A stretch of 64,000 bases of DNA from Auanema rhodensis (lineage: Eukaryota > Nematoda > Chromadorea > Rhabditida > Rhabditidae): NCBI GenBank assembly GCA_964057225.1, contig OZ059895.1:13454001-13518000 (forward strand), in the 5' to 3' direction. A program made the translations under genes and the position numbers. Position 1 is the first letter of the stretch; every line of letters starts with the position of its first letter. Under the pieces are notes generated by a model that searched no databases, was not told where the DNA came from, and saw only the letters and a program-made list of their open reading frames with translations. Positions 11,260-22,254 of this stretch are shown piece by piece.

Positions 11260-12467
11260 TTTCAAATTTTTTTAACGATCATACCACGTTGAAAGTACGC
11301 CATGCAGCTGATTTTCAATTTCATCTCTTCAGTAACAAATGTTTTTAATTTTCCAGCAGTTTTACTCAGATAGCTCAACCCGAGGCATCAAAATATCTTC
11401 AATCTTATTTCTATATTACAGTTATAAACCAGTAGTTTATGAACCTTCATCTTAACTTTACTGTTTCTATCTATTTCCTATTGAAACAAACATTGTTTAA
11501 ACACTATACAACTGTGAAACCTTTTTTAATTTATTGTATTTGGAGCTCATAAGATTTGATATCATCGAGGAATTTAGATGTAACGTAGAAAATTACATAA
11601 CTAACATGAAATTGGAAAAAAAACAATAACGAGGATAAGTATGTAAATCATTGAATATCAGGTATTTTCGCTTACGACCATACCACGTTGAAAGTACGCA
11701 ATGCAGCTGATTTTCAATTTTATCTCTTCCGTAACAAATGTTTTTAATTTTCCAGCAGTTTTACTTAGATAGCTCAACCCAAGGCATCAAAATATCTTCA
11801 ATCTTATTTCTATACTACAGTTATAAACCAGTAGTTTATGAACCTTCATCTTAACTTTACTGTTTCTATCTATTTTCTATTGAAACAAACATTGTTTAAA
11901 CACTATACAACTGTGAAACCTTTTTTAATTTATTGTATTTGGAGCTCATAAGATTTGATATCATCGAGGAATTTAGATGTAACGTAGAAAATTACATAAC
12001 TAACATGAAATTGGAAAAAAAACAATAACGAGGATAAGTATGTAAATCATTGAATATCAGATTTTTTCGCTTACGACCATACCACGTTGAAAGTACGCCA
12101 TGCAGCTGATTTTCAATTTTATCTCTTCCGTAACAAATGTTTTTAATTTTCCAGCAGTTTTACTTAGATAGCTCAACCCGAGGCATCAAAATATCTTCAA
12201 TCTTATTTCTATATTACAGTTATAAACCAGTAGTTCATGAACCTTCATCTTAACTTTACTGTTTCTATCTATTTCCTATTGAAACAAACATTGTTTTAAC
12301 ACTATACAACTGTGAAACCTTTTTTAATTTATTGTATTTGGAGCTCATAAGATTTGATATCATCGAGGAATTTAGATGTAACGTAGAAAATTACATAACT
12401 AACATGAAATTGGAAAAAAAACAATAACGAGGATAAGTATGTAAATCATTGAATATCAGGTATTTTC

Positions 12468-12586
12468 GCTTACGACCATACCACGTTGAAAGTACGCCAT
12501 CCCGTCCGATCTGGGAAGTCAAGCAACGTTGGGCCCGGTTAGTACTTGGATCGGAGACGGCTTGGGAATCCCGGGTGCCGTAAGCT
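12468..12586 (+). rRNA. 5S rRNA, variant C48G
   Basis: Counterpart of 7187 at +5281. Confidence 0.95.
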
Positions 12587-13794
12587 TTTCAAATTTTTTT
12601 AACGATCATACCACATTGAAAGTACGCAATGCAGCTGATTTTCAATTTTATCTCTTCCGTAACAAATGTTTTTAATTTTCCAGCAGTTTTACTTAGATAG
12701 CTCAACCCAAGGCATCAAAATATCTTCAATCTTATTTCTATATTACAGTTATAAACCAGTAGTTTATGAACCTTCATCTTAACTTTACTGTTTCTATCTA
12801 TTTCCTATTGAAACAAACATTGTTTTAACACTATACAACTGTGAAACCTTTTTTAATTTATTGTATTTGGAGCTCATAAGATTTGATATCATCGAGGAAT
12901 TTAGATGTAACGTAGAAAATTACATAACTAACATGAAATTGGAAAAAAAACAATAACGAGGATAAGTATGTAAATCATTGAATATCAGGTATTTTCGCTT
13001 ACGACCATACCACGTTGAAAGTACGCAATGCAGCTGATTTTCAATTTTATCTCTTCCGTAACAAATGTTTTTAATTTTCCAGCAGTTTTACTTAGATAGC
13101 TCAACCCAAGGCATCAAAATATCTTCAATCTTATTTCTATACTACAGTTATAAACCAGTAGTTTATGAACCTTCATCTTAACTTTACTGTTTCTATCTAT
13201 TTTCTATTGAAACAAACATTGTTTAAACACTATACAACTGTGAAACCTTTTTTAATTTATTGTATTTGGAGCTCATAAGATTTGATATCATCGAGGAATT
13301 TAGATGTAACGTAGAAAATTACATAACTAACATGAAATTGGAAAAAAAACAATAACGAGGATAAGTATGTAAATCATTGAATATCAGATTTTTTCGCTTA
13401 CGACCATACCACGTTGAAAGTACGCCATGCAGCTGATTTTCAATTTTATCTCTTCCGTAACAAATGTTTTTAATTTTCCAGCAGTTTTACTTAGATAGCT
13501 CAACCCAAGGCATCAAAATATCTTCAATCTTATTTCTATATTACAGTTATAAACCAGTAGTTTATGAACCTTCATCTTAACTTTACTGTTTCTATCTATT
13601 TCCTATTGAAACAAACATTGTTTTAACACTATACAACTGTGAAACCTTTTTTAATTTATTGTATTTGGAGCTCATAAGATTTGATATCATCGAGGAATTT
13701 AGATGTAACGTAGAAAATTACATAACTAACATGAAATTGGAAAAAAAACAATAACGAGGATAAGTATGTAAATCATTGAATATCAGGTATTTTC

Positions 13795-13913
13795 GCTTAC
13801 GACCATACCACGTTGAAAGTACGCCATCCCGTCCGATCTGGCAAGTCAAGCAACGTTGGGCCCGGTTAGTACTTGGATCGGAGACGGCTTGGGAATCCCG
13901 GGTGCCGTAAGCT
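13795..13913 (+). rRNA. 5S rRNA, consensus copy
   Basis: Counterpart of 8514 at +5281. Confidence 0.96.
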
Positions 13914-14318
13914 TTTCAAATTTTTTTAACGATCATACCACGTTGAAAGTACGCCATGCAGCTGATTTTCAATTTTATCTCTTCAGTAACAAATGTTTTT
14001 AATTTTCCAGCAGTTTTACTTAGATAGCTCAACCCAAGGCATCAAAATATCTTCAATCTTATTTCTATATTACAGTTATAAACCAGTAGTTTATGAACCT
14101 TCATCTTAACTTTACTGTTTCTATTTCCTATTGAAACAAACATTGTTTTAACACTATACAACTGTGAAACTTTTTTTATTTATTGTATTTGGAGCTCATA
14201 AGATTTGATATCATCGAGGAATTTAGATGTAAAGTAGAAAATTACATAACTAACATGAAATTGGAAAAAAAACAATAACGAGGATAAGTATGTAAGTCAT
14301 TGAATATCAGATTTTTTC

Positions 14319-14437
14319 GTTTACGACCATACCACGTTGAAAGTACGCCATCCCGTCCGATCTTGCAAGTCAAGCAACGTTGGGCCCGGTTAGTACTTGG
14401 ATCGGAGACGGCTTGGGAATCCCGGGTGCCGTAAGCT
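14319..14437 (+). rRNA. 5S rRNA, variant C2T, G46T
   Basis: Counterpart of 9038 with an additional G46T that arose after the block duplication. Confidence 0.94.
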
Positions 14438-14843
14438 TTTCAAATTTTTTTAACGATCATACCACGTTGAAAGTACGCAATGCAGCTGATTTTCAATTTT
14501 ATCTCTTCCGTAACAAATGTTTTTAATTTTCCAGCAGTTTTACTTAGATAGCTCAACCCAAGGCATCAAAATATCTTCAATCTTATTTCTATATTACAGT
14601 TATAAACCAGTAGTTTATGAACCTTCATCTTAACTTTACTGTTTCTATTTCCTATTGAAACAAACATTGTTTTAACACTATACAACTGTGAAACCTTTTT
14701 TAATTTATTGTATTTGGAGCTAATAAGATTTGATATCATCGAGGAATTTAGATGTAACGTAGAAAATTACATAACTAACATGAAATTGGAAAAAAAACAA
14801 TAACGAGGATAAGTATGTAAATCATTGAATATCAGGTATTTTC

Positions 14844-14962
14844 GCATACGACCATACCACGTTGAAAGTACGCCATCCCGTCCGATCTGGCAAGTCAAGC
14901 AACGTTGGGCCCGGTTAGTACTTGGATCGGAGACGGCTTGGGAATCCCGGGTGCCGTAAGCT
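14844..14962 (+). rRNA. 5S rRNA, variant T3A
   Basis: Counterpart of 9563. Confidence 0.94.
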
Positions 14963-15367
14963 TTTCAAAATTTTTTAACGATCATACCACGTTGAAAGTA
15001 CGTCATGCAGCTGATTTTCAATTTTATCTCTTCAGTAACAAATGTTTTTAATTTTCCAGCAGTTTTACTTAGATAGCTCAACCCAAGGCATCAAAATATC
15101 TTCAATCTTATTTCTATATTACAGTTATAAACCAGTAGTTTATGAACCTTCATCTTAACTTTACTGTTTCTATTTCCTATTGAAACAAACATTGTTTTAA
15201 CACTATACAACTGTGAAACTTTTTTTATTTATTGTATTTGGAGCTCATAAGATTTGATATCATCGAGGAATTTAGATGTAAAGTAGAAAATTACATAACT
15301 AACATGAAATTGGAAAAAAAACAATAACGAGGATAAGTATGTAAATCATTGAATATCAGGTATTTTC

Positions 15368-15486
15368 GCTTACGACCATACCACGTTGAAAGTACGCCAT
15401 CCCGTCCGATCTGGCAAGTCAAGCAACGTTGGGCCCGGTTAGTACTTGGATCGGAGACGGCTTGGGAATCCCGGGTGCCGTAAGCT
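15368..15486 (+). rRNA. 5S rRNA, consensus copy
   Basis: Counterpart of 10087. Confidence 0.96.
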
Positions 15487-15892
15487 TTTCAAAATTTTTT
15501 AACGATCATACCACGTTGAAAGTACGCAATGCAGCTGATTTTCAATTTTATCTCTTCCGTAACAAATGTTTTTAATTTTCCAGCAGTTTTACTTAGATAG
15601 CTCAACCCAAGGCATCAAAATATCTTCAATCTTATTTCTATATTACAGTTATAAACCAGTAGTTTATGAACCTTCATCTTAACTTTACTGTTTCTATTTC
15701 CTATTGAAACAAACATTGTTTTAACACTATACAACTGTGAAACCTTTTTTAATTTATTGTATTTGGAGCTAATAAAATTTGATATCATCGAGGAATTTAG
15801 ATGTAACGTAGAAAATTACATAACTAACATGAAATTGGAAAAAAAACAATAACGAGGATAAGTATGTAAATCATTGAATATCAGGTATTTTC

Positions 15893-16011
15893 GCTTACGA
15901 CCATACCACGTTGAAAGTACGCCATCCCGTCCGATCTGGCAAGTCAAGCAACGTTGGGCCCGGTTAGTACTTGGATCGGAGACGGCTTGGGAATCCCGGG
16001 TGCCGTAAGCT
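15893..16011 (+). rRNA. 5S rRNA, consensus copy
   Basis: Last gene before the LTR element. Counterpart of 10612 but without G18T. Confidence 0.96.
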
Positions 16012-16329
16012 TTTCAAAATTTTTTAACGATCATACCACGTTGAAAGTACGCAATGCAGCTGATTTTCAATTTTATCTCTTCCGTAACAAATGTTTTTAA
16101 TTTTCCAGCAGTTTTACTTAGATAGCTCAACCCAAGGCATCAAAATATCTTCAATCTTATTTCTATATTACAGTTATAAACCAGTAGTTTATGAACCTTC
16201 ATCTTAACTTTACTGTTTCTATCTATTTCCTATTGAAACAAACATTGTTTTAACACTATACAACTGTGAAACCTTTTTTAATTTATTGTATTTGGAGCTA
16301 ATAAGATTTGATATCATCGAGGAATTTAG

Positions 16330-16333
16330 ATGT
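16330..16333. repeat. Target-site duplication ATGT, left copy
   Basis: The 5S spacer normally reads TTTAGATGTAACG. The element splits it so that ATGT appears on both sides. Confidence 0.9.
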
Positions 16334-16699
16334 CGTTCCATTCGGAGACTCTATATATGTAACTGCAGGGTTAGAGCCAGACCGACTAGAGGAATGAGGA
16401 ATGGCACCGCCTTCCCTCATGCCCCTATTCGGGAGTTCGCCCCTTTGCAAGCCCATGGACGGTTTGCATCTAACTTAGTTAATCTTATATATTAGTCTTT
16501 GTCTTGTAAATGTAGTTTACTTCATCCTTGTGTTAATGTATTGTAATGATATTGTATTGTGTATAATAAACCTATATATTTCCTTATCTTATGTAATCCT
16601 TATGCTCTGTTTCCATACCGCTACACTTATGGAATACTATACGCGTAGTTGAGCAGACTACAATGGTCTGTTCAATATACGTAGGAGCATAATGGAACG
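16334..16699 (+). repeat. 5' LTR (366 bp)
   Basis: Starts CGTTCCATTCGG and ends CATAATGGAACG, giving CGTTCCAT/ATGGAACG inverted ends instead of the usual TG...CA. A polyadenylation signal AATAAA lies at 16565-16570. Confidence 0.92.
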
Positions 16700-16712
16700 T
16701 GGAGGTTCCACC
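16700..16712 (+). promoter_or_regulatory. Primer-binding site, tRNA-Gln type
   Basis: TGGAGGTTCCACC starts directly after the LTR. It is complementary to the CCA end plus acceptor stem of metazoan tRNA-Gln (GGTGGAACCTCCA, recalled from Drosophila). This 13-nt match would prime minus-strand synthesis. Confidence 0.7.
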
Positions 16713-17681
16713 TCGAACTCATTTTTGTCGCAAAAACTCGCATAAAAAGTCCATATTTTGATATCTAAATTAAAACTTCCTCCACGGTTAGCAACATAAT
16801 GAGGGCGCCAACTTGTATAAGGTGCAGGTACAAGGGATCTCTCTTTTAGAGAGCTAGGACTATATAATTTTGAAATTTCACCCGCTGTCCCCACTCATAA
16901 AACCGTCTGAGTGTCCACCCTTATAATACCGTATCCTGCACCGCTTCTCTTGCATTTTTTTTGAGGACGTTTGGATCGAAATAGGGGACAATTTCACCAA
17001 ACGAAATTTTGATTACATTATTATTTGGCAACGAGGAGTTAGAATGAAATTTTGAAAGCGCACAAAGTTTAATATTTTATTGTGGTCAGGACTAGAGATT
17101 TGAAAGTTAAATTCAGGCGTAAAAGAGCATGCTAACTAAATATTTTTGCGGGAGCCGTTATTCGGTTTTTATTTTTTTTTGATTGTGAGAATAGACCACA
17201 CTAGTCCGAAAAATCCTGGCACAAATTTTATTGCCTGTCAGGTCATTTTGGCGAAAGCACATGGGCTACGGATGTTTTCTTCTCCGTAGAATGTGTCACC
17301 TTCCTCAGCTCATTTTTGTTGCTAACATCATAAGATATTCCCACACACCTACCGTAGTCTTCATATTGTAATATTCTATAAATTAGTGAAATGGTTTAAA
17401 GAAAAAAAAATTGCGTTTTATAAACGAGCTTTGGTCTCAGTCCATTAGTAAAATGAGCAATCTTTTTTAAATATTCTTGGAATCTCATTAGCATGCCAAA
17501 ATCATTCCGGAAAAGAATCGCCCACGGCTTTTAATAATCAACGTGCACATGAGCCATTTTCCCAAGGCGCACGCACTCCTTCTTTATTAATAAGCTCGAC
17601 CAAAGTTTGTGTTATGGAAAAAAAAAAAGAGAGAGAGAACAAATGAGTGAAATTAAGTATTTATTATATATAAAACAATTG
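16713..17681. other. Leader of the LTR element, no supported gene
   Basis: About 970 bp of leader DNA is closely shared with the copy at 62944-63920. An antisense frame of 78 codons (16658-16894) is open in both copies, but it runs through the LTR and PBS, and the differences between copies mostly change amino acids, so I do not call it a gene. Confidence 0.6.
17660..17665 (-). terminator. Polyadenylation signal of the antisense gene
   Basis: AATAAA on the minus strand lies 17 bases after the stop of the antisense ORF. Confidence 0.5.
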
Positions 17682-18279
17682 TTAAAAGCCCCATTTAAAA
17701 TGCAACTGTCTCACAAATTCTATAGGCTGTGAGATGGGCTCATTGCTAGGCTCTAAATACTGCGAATACACTGAATCCGCAGAGGTCCTTAGCAATAAGC
17801 CCATAGGAGACTGTTCATAAAACAAATAAATTTTAAACAAAATTTTAGACATATAATCATAAAAATCATGAGGCTTATGCTCATACCAATTCCAAGGGGA
17901 TGCGATTAAATTGGGGTTTTCATACCAATGCGCACACAAATCGGTGAGGCACCATCGCCCAATAGCTGCAACCTCATCCGCTATTTCTTGCATTAGGGAG
18001 AAATTCACTAATCCCCTCCCCAGATAATGCATTTTTAAATCCTCGATAAACTAAAATTTTTTTTTTATTATTATTAATATAACATGTTTCTTTGTTTTAA
18101 CCAACCATCTTAATCATGTCTGGGTGAGGCCTATAAGCTAACACTTCGTCTTGATCATACAAGACGAGGTCAGCGTACAGCTTTCTCAAGACAAAAGTCA
18201 TTCCCGATAGACCTTCATAAGCCATTCTTTGATTTTTTTTTCCTTCTTCAGCTCTACAAATATAAAGAATCTTATGCAT
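17682..18279 (-). CDS. Antisense two-exon gene in the LTR element leader (about 180 aa)
   Basis: Exon 1 runs from the ATG at 18279 down to 18106 (58 codons) and exon 2 from 18050 to the TAA at 17682. The proposed 55-nt intron (18051-18105) has GT and TTTTAG ends and keeps phase 0. The product has no motif I recognise. It is rich in aromatic residues (Trp and Tyr in NWYEH, HWYEN) and has a mixed helical look. It lies opposite in direction to gag, between PBS and gag, with a TATA-like box upstream and AATAAA just after the stop, so it looks like a separate transcription unit. The copy at 63880-64000 keeps the matching last part. The function is unknown, and capture from another genome is possible. 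The intron is not proven. Confidence 0.5.
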
Positions 18280-18382
18280 AAAAAGGGGACATAAAACGAC
18301 TGAAAATCTCTCTCATACTTTCAAGAATTCAATTAGAGTAAAGTATTAAGATTGAGGCTGGAAAGAGCGAAGACCAACAAAA

Positions 18383-18388
18383 TTTATA
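18383..18388 (-). promoter_or_regulatory. TATA-like box for the antisense gene
   Basis: TATAAA on the minus strand lies about 105 bp before the antisense ATG at 18279. Only the motif and its position support it. Confidence 0.3.
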
Positions 18389-18639
18389 ATTGATGAACAT
18401 CTGTGAAAAAGAATAAAGAAAAGAGAATACGGTAGATAGGCGGAGCCAGATCTCAGGCCAAGATTTTAGAACTCTTTCTCATCTAATAACGATTCTCGGC
18501 GAAAGACGCCACGTCTCAATCTTCAAACTTTTCTTAATTTTCCCTATAACCGACCTGAATTTCTTGTCACTCATTCAACGTCAACATCCCCCATATAACG
18601 AAACACTCGCGGTTTTTCCAAACCAAGAGTGATTCCAAA

Positions 18640-21600
18640 GTGGCACGAAGATACTCTTCGGCCGTCCCTGCTCTATACCCTTCTGAGTCCAGTGACGACA
18701 TCGCAGTCGCCAGTCGAACCAGAAGCCGCACTCGACTCCTCAGTGTTCAGATTGAAGAGCCTGAACAAGAGGTAAAACCCAAAGTCGAGAAAACCTTCAT
18801 TCCTCGAGAAGGCACGTATTCACCTCCGGACAACACCGAGGAGGACCCTGATTTCTATATTCAGGACTACAATATTCAAACTTCAGCTTCAACTCCAAAG
18901 GTACACTCTTTTAAAAGTAATAAAAAGATTCAAAAAATTCAAAAACCAAAACAAATAACCTCTAATACTTCACCAGCCACCCCCCACCTAAACTTATCAA
19001 CTTTATCAGTTAATACTGATAACGATCTTGCATCTTCTTTTGAACTAACTCTAACACCGCAGGCATTTTCCACTCCGATAGAAAACTCACAACTTAATAA
19101 AACCTCATCTCTCACTATTCGCAAATCACCCTTATCAGTTATCACTGATAAGCTTGATTCGAAAAAGCTTGATTCTAAAAAGATTAATAAAAGAAAAACT
19201 AATACACCGCGTAGGCGCTCAACCTCTAATAATCCCGTAGAACCAAATCAGGAAATTACCGAAGTTTTGCCCTTATCACTAACTACTGATAAGTTCAAAA
19301 GTAAGAAATCTTTAACAGCTCGCTTAATAAAAGTTTTGAATTTGTCTCCAGGGGAGGTAACAACAGAACAAGTTGATAACTCTCTTCACGTATCCTCCAA
19401 CCCAACCCTTAATAAGTCAGATAGCGCTATACCCAGCTCAAGCGTTTCAATACATTCGACGCCTCAGGCAACGAGTCGAGTTATCAAACTCCCAGGGAAG
19501 CGGTTCTCCTCAGCCGCCCCTACCATTAGTTATCCAACATCTGGTAACTCGAAAAAGGGAGGTAAGAACTTAACGGCGAGAAGCTCAGGCAGTAAAGGGA
19601 TTACGTCATCTCGCACATACCCTGAGGATATACCAACCATGACGGAGACACCACGTCTTCCGGGAGCTGGTAAATCTACCATTGCGCACGCATTAAGCTC
19701 ACCTTATTGCCCCATATACGACGGAAGTCGTAACTTTAGAGATTTCGTGGCAAAGTTTAATACCTTTTCTAACGCCTTAGGCTTAGTGATGCCCGAAAGA
19801 CTAACTATTTTACCATTACTATTGAAAAATGATAGAGCAGAGGAAGCTTATTTAGAGCTACCTGACAAGGTCAGAACAGCTGGACCTTGGGTTACCCTAA
19901 TAGAAGAGTTAACATCCAAGCTGTGTCCCGAATACAATCAAGACCCTGCCCTTATCACACTTCAAAACAGCACTCAAGGCGATTTATCAATTGATGGTTT
20001 TGCACAAACGTTAAGAAACCTCAGCTTAAATGCTTTCTCTAATAGTGATACTCATAAAGATCACATTCTGAGGTCCACATTTTTGAGAGGCTTGAAAAAT
20101 ACGATACGCCCAGGGGTAATTCGAGCAAAACCCAAAACTTTTGCTGAGGCTGTTGATAGTGCTCGCTGGGAGGAATCAATTGCAAACCAAGTAGCAGACC
20201 CTCAGGCGCTATTGGTTAACGCAATTGAAAGAACTTTCCCCCCGCGCAGAAACAATGGTGGGAGAGGTATGGCAAGAGGTTATCAATCTTTTAATAATAA
20301 AAATTATCAAAATTATAATAATTATAACAATTATCATCCAAACTTTCAAAACAATCAAAATTATCATAAATTTTCAAAAAATCAAAAAGGCTGGAATTTC
20401 CAAAACCCATTTGCTAGGAACCGCAATTTTGGTGACCGCGGTCGAAATTATCAGAATCAAAATCAAAATGGGTATCAAAGAAGCCACAATGCATCACAAA
20501 ATCAAGAAATGAGCAATAATAGACAGAGAAATAACAGTACCTTTAGGGGAAATAACAACAATAGAGGCAGAGGTAGAGGCTCAAGAGTCAATAATTTGAC
20601 TCTGATATCTCCTTTGACTTTAGCCGTAGCTTTATCAGTAATCTTATCACTGGTTACAACAGCTGAAGCATACCAGCTATGTACTAAAGCTACTGGAGGA
20701 GCCCTTCTCCGTCCCCCATCTCTCCGAAAATGCTTATTACCACCAATAAAGCATATCTTACGAACAAAAGTTCATCTTTATACAAGGAATCAAACGGCAC
20801 ATGAATGGGATGCATGGAGATGCTCCAAAGAAATTCATAAAATGTGTATCAGAGACCTTTTGTTCCTTAGAGATACCAATACAACGATAGCGGAGATTGA
20901 ATATAGAGCACAAAAGAACATGACAGCTAATGACAGATATTGTGTCATAAATGACTTGCTCTATACAAAACCAACAGACAAAAAGCCACAACCCGCTATC
21001 GTAATACCACAAGAACACCCCATAATTGAGGAAATAATCAAAGTTTTTCATGAGGATCCTACAATTGCAGCACATCAAGGAATTATTAAAACAAAAGAAG
21101 CAATTCTAAGAAGATTCTATTGGACAAATATGCAGAACGACATTACTATATTCATCAAGAACTGCATTAAATGTGCTCAAAGAAAAAAAGATCCACATTC
21201 CATGACGGTACAACCAATAGGTCATTTTGAGATACCAAGCAAGCCATTTGAACGAGTCCACATGGACGTAATGGGACCATTTCCCCCTTCAAAAAGAAAC
21301 TGTACCTACGTCATTACCATGCAAGACGCATTTACAAAATGGTCAACAACAATTGCTGTACCTCAAATAACAACGGAAATCACAATTGACCGATTTCTAC
21401 GACATTTCGTTTACATTTTTGGACCACCCCATCGCTTGATCACCGATAGAGGTTCGAACTTTGTATCCAAAAAGTTCGAAGAAATGTGTACTAAACTTGG
21501 AATCAAACATGAACCAACACTACCACACCAAAAGAACTCAAATGGACAAGTGGAAAGACTTCACAGAACCCTCGAAGAAGGATTAACCCACTACTTAAAA

Positions 21601-22254
21601 GAGGACCTTAGTGACTGGGATACTGTATTACCAAAAATCACTTTTGCTATTAACAATATTCAGCACGCGACTACAGGGATTGCGCCTTACATTGCATTAT
21701 TCGGTAAAGAATGCAGAATGTCAATGGACGCTGAATTACCAGAAACGATCACCAAAATTCAAGAAATTTCTGAAGAATTACTCCAAAGAAGACCAGATAT
21801 GGACAAGAGAGACAAAATAATAAAGAACCGCATAGCTAAAAATCAAGAAAATGCGAAAAAGAAGAAAGATAGAACGCAAAGAGCACACCATAGAGACATT
21901 CAACCGGGCGACATGGTGATGACGACTATAAAATCACACCAAATCGGCCAAAAGCTTCGGAAAAGCTATGATGGACCATACGAAGTCATCAACGTAGAAG
22001 GATCAAAAGTTCAAATCAGAAATTCATCAGGAAAACTACAAGATATCCACAAAGATAACTTGAAAATCTTCTCTCCTGCTTCACAAAACATCTCTTACAA
22101 CACTCGCGCAAGATTTCGAGAAAGTCAAGCAGAAGAAGATAGCGACATCGAAATAATAGAAGTGATCAACAGGAACAACAAGGATAGCATAGATACAGAG
22201 CCAGAAGATGAAAATGAAGACGAAATATGGCTTCCGAGGAATGAAGAAGAATAA
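18640..22254 (+). CDS. Fused gag / envelope-like / integrase polyprotein (1204 codons)
   Basis: The frame is open from 18559 but has no ATG before codon 334, so the start is unclear (GTG at 18640 shown); splicing or non-AUG initiation is possible. Residues 1-330 are polar with three repeats of an LS-x-x-TDK motif. Residues ~350-520 resemble a retrotransposon gag capsid domain. Residues ~535-650 are Asn/Gln/Arg-rich with an RGRGRG end, fit for nucleic acid binding. Residues 653-676 are a hydrophobic stretch like a signal peptide, followed by YQLC and a Cys-containing segment to ~750 resembling the start of an insect-type retroviral envelope. Then comes integrase: zinc finger H804, H812, C842, C845, and catalytic D876, D936, E972 with the 35-residue spacing of DDE enzymes. 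Protease, RT and RNase H are absent. The fusion is in frame and without stops. Confidence 0.85.
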   Translation: MARRYSSAVPALYPSESSDDIAVASRTRSRTRLLSVQIEEPEQEVKPKVEKTFIPREGTYSPPDNTEEDPDFYIQDYNIQTSASTPKVHSFKSNKKIQKIQKPKQITSNTSPATPHLNLSTLSVNTDNDLASSFELTLTPQAFSTPIENSQLNKTSSLTIRKSPLSVITDKLDSKKLDSKKINKRKTNTPRRRSTSNNPVEPNQEITEVLPLSLTTDKFKSKKSLTARLIKVLNLSPGEVTTEQVDNSLHVSSNPTLNKSDSAIPSSSVSIHSTPQATSRVIKLPGKRFSSAAPTISYPTSGNSKKGGKNLTARSSGSKGITSSRTYPEDIPTMTETPRLPGAGKSTIAHALSSPYCPIYDGSRNFRDFVAKFNTFSNALGLVMPERLTILPLLLKNDRAEEAYLELPDKVRTAGPWVTLIEELTSKLCPEYNQDPALITLQNSTQGDLSIDGFAQTLRNLSLNAFSNSDTHKDHILRSTFLRGLKNTIRPGVIRAKPKTFAEAVDSARWEESIANQVADPQALLVNAIERTFPPRRNNGGRGMARGYQSFNNKNYQNYNNYNNYHPNFQNNQNYHKFSKNQKGWNFQNPFARNRNFGDRGRNYQNQNQNGYQRSHNASQNQEMSNNRQRNNSTFRGNNNNRGRGRGSRVNNLTLISPLTLAVALSVILSLVTTAEAYQLCTKATGGALLRPPSLRKCLLPPIKHILRTKVHLYTRNQTAHEWDAWRCSKEIHKMCIRDLLFLRDTNTTIAEIEYRAQKNMTANDRYCVINDLLYTKPTDKKPQPAIVIPQEHPIIEEIIKVFHEDPTIAAHQGIIKTKEAILRRFYWTNMQNDITIFIKNCIKCAQRKKDPHSMTVQPIGHFEIPSKPFERVHMDVMGPFPPSKRNCTYVITMQDAFTKWSTTIAVPQITTEITIDRFLRHFVYIFGPPHRLITDRGSNFVSKKFEEMCTKLGIKHEPTLPHQKNSNGQVERLHRTLEEGLTHYLKEDLSDWDTVLPKITFAINNIQHATTGIAPYIALFGKECRMSMDAELPETITKIQEISEELLQRRPDMDKRDKIIKNRIAKNQENAKKKKDRTQRAHHRDIQPGDMVMTTIKSHQIGQKLRKSYDGPYEVINVEGSKVQIRNSSGKLQDIHKDNLKIFSPASQNISYNTRARFRESQAEEDSDIEIIEVINRNNKDSIDTEPEDENEDEIWLPRNEEE

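Larger units (their letters stand above)
1289..16333 (+). repeat. Left block of the tandem 5S rDNA array
   Basis: Direct repeats of a 529-bp unit hold the 119-nt 5S gene, a partial copy of its first ~29 bp starting 130 bp downstream, and an AT-rich spacer. There are 21 full genes. A short unit of 399 bp lacks nucleotides ~33 onward of the gene; such remnants start at 4004, 4403, 6389, 6788, 7716, 8115, 11670, 12069, 12997 and 13396. Their sequence runs straight from the 5S start (GCTTACGACC ... ACGCCAT or ACGCAAT) into GCAGCTGATT. Spacer variants include loss of a TCTA repeat, TTTTAA/TTTAAA, and GAGCTC/GAGCTA. The strand given is that of the 5S genes. No protein gene is visible in the spacer. 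Confidence 0.97.

Noticed and set aside
16658-16894. Antisense 78-codon frame across LTR, PBS and leader, also open at 62889-63125
   Set aside because: It runs through functional LTR and PBS sequence, and the few differences between the copies mostly change amino acids. No coding constraint is visible.
19640-19690. GAGKST stretch in gag as a Walker A ATP-binding motif
   Set aside because: The first glycine of GxxxxGK[ST] is missing and no Walker B or NTPase fold is near; likely chance.
20225-20512. Plus-strand 95-codon Ile-rich frame
   Set aside because: Out-of-frame reading of the Asn-rich gag tail.
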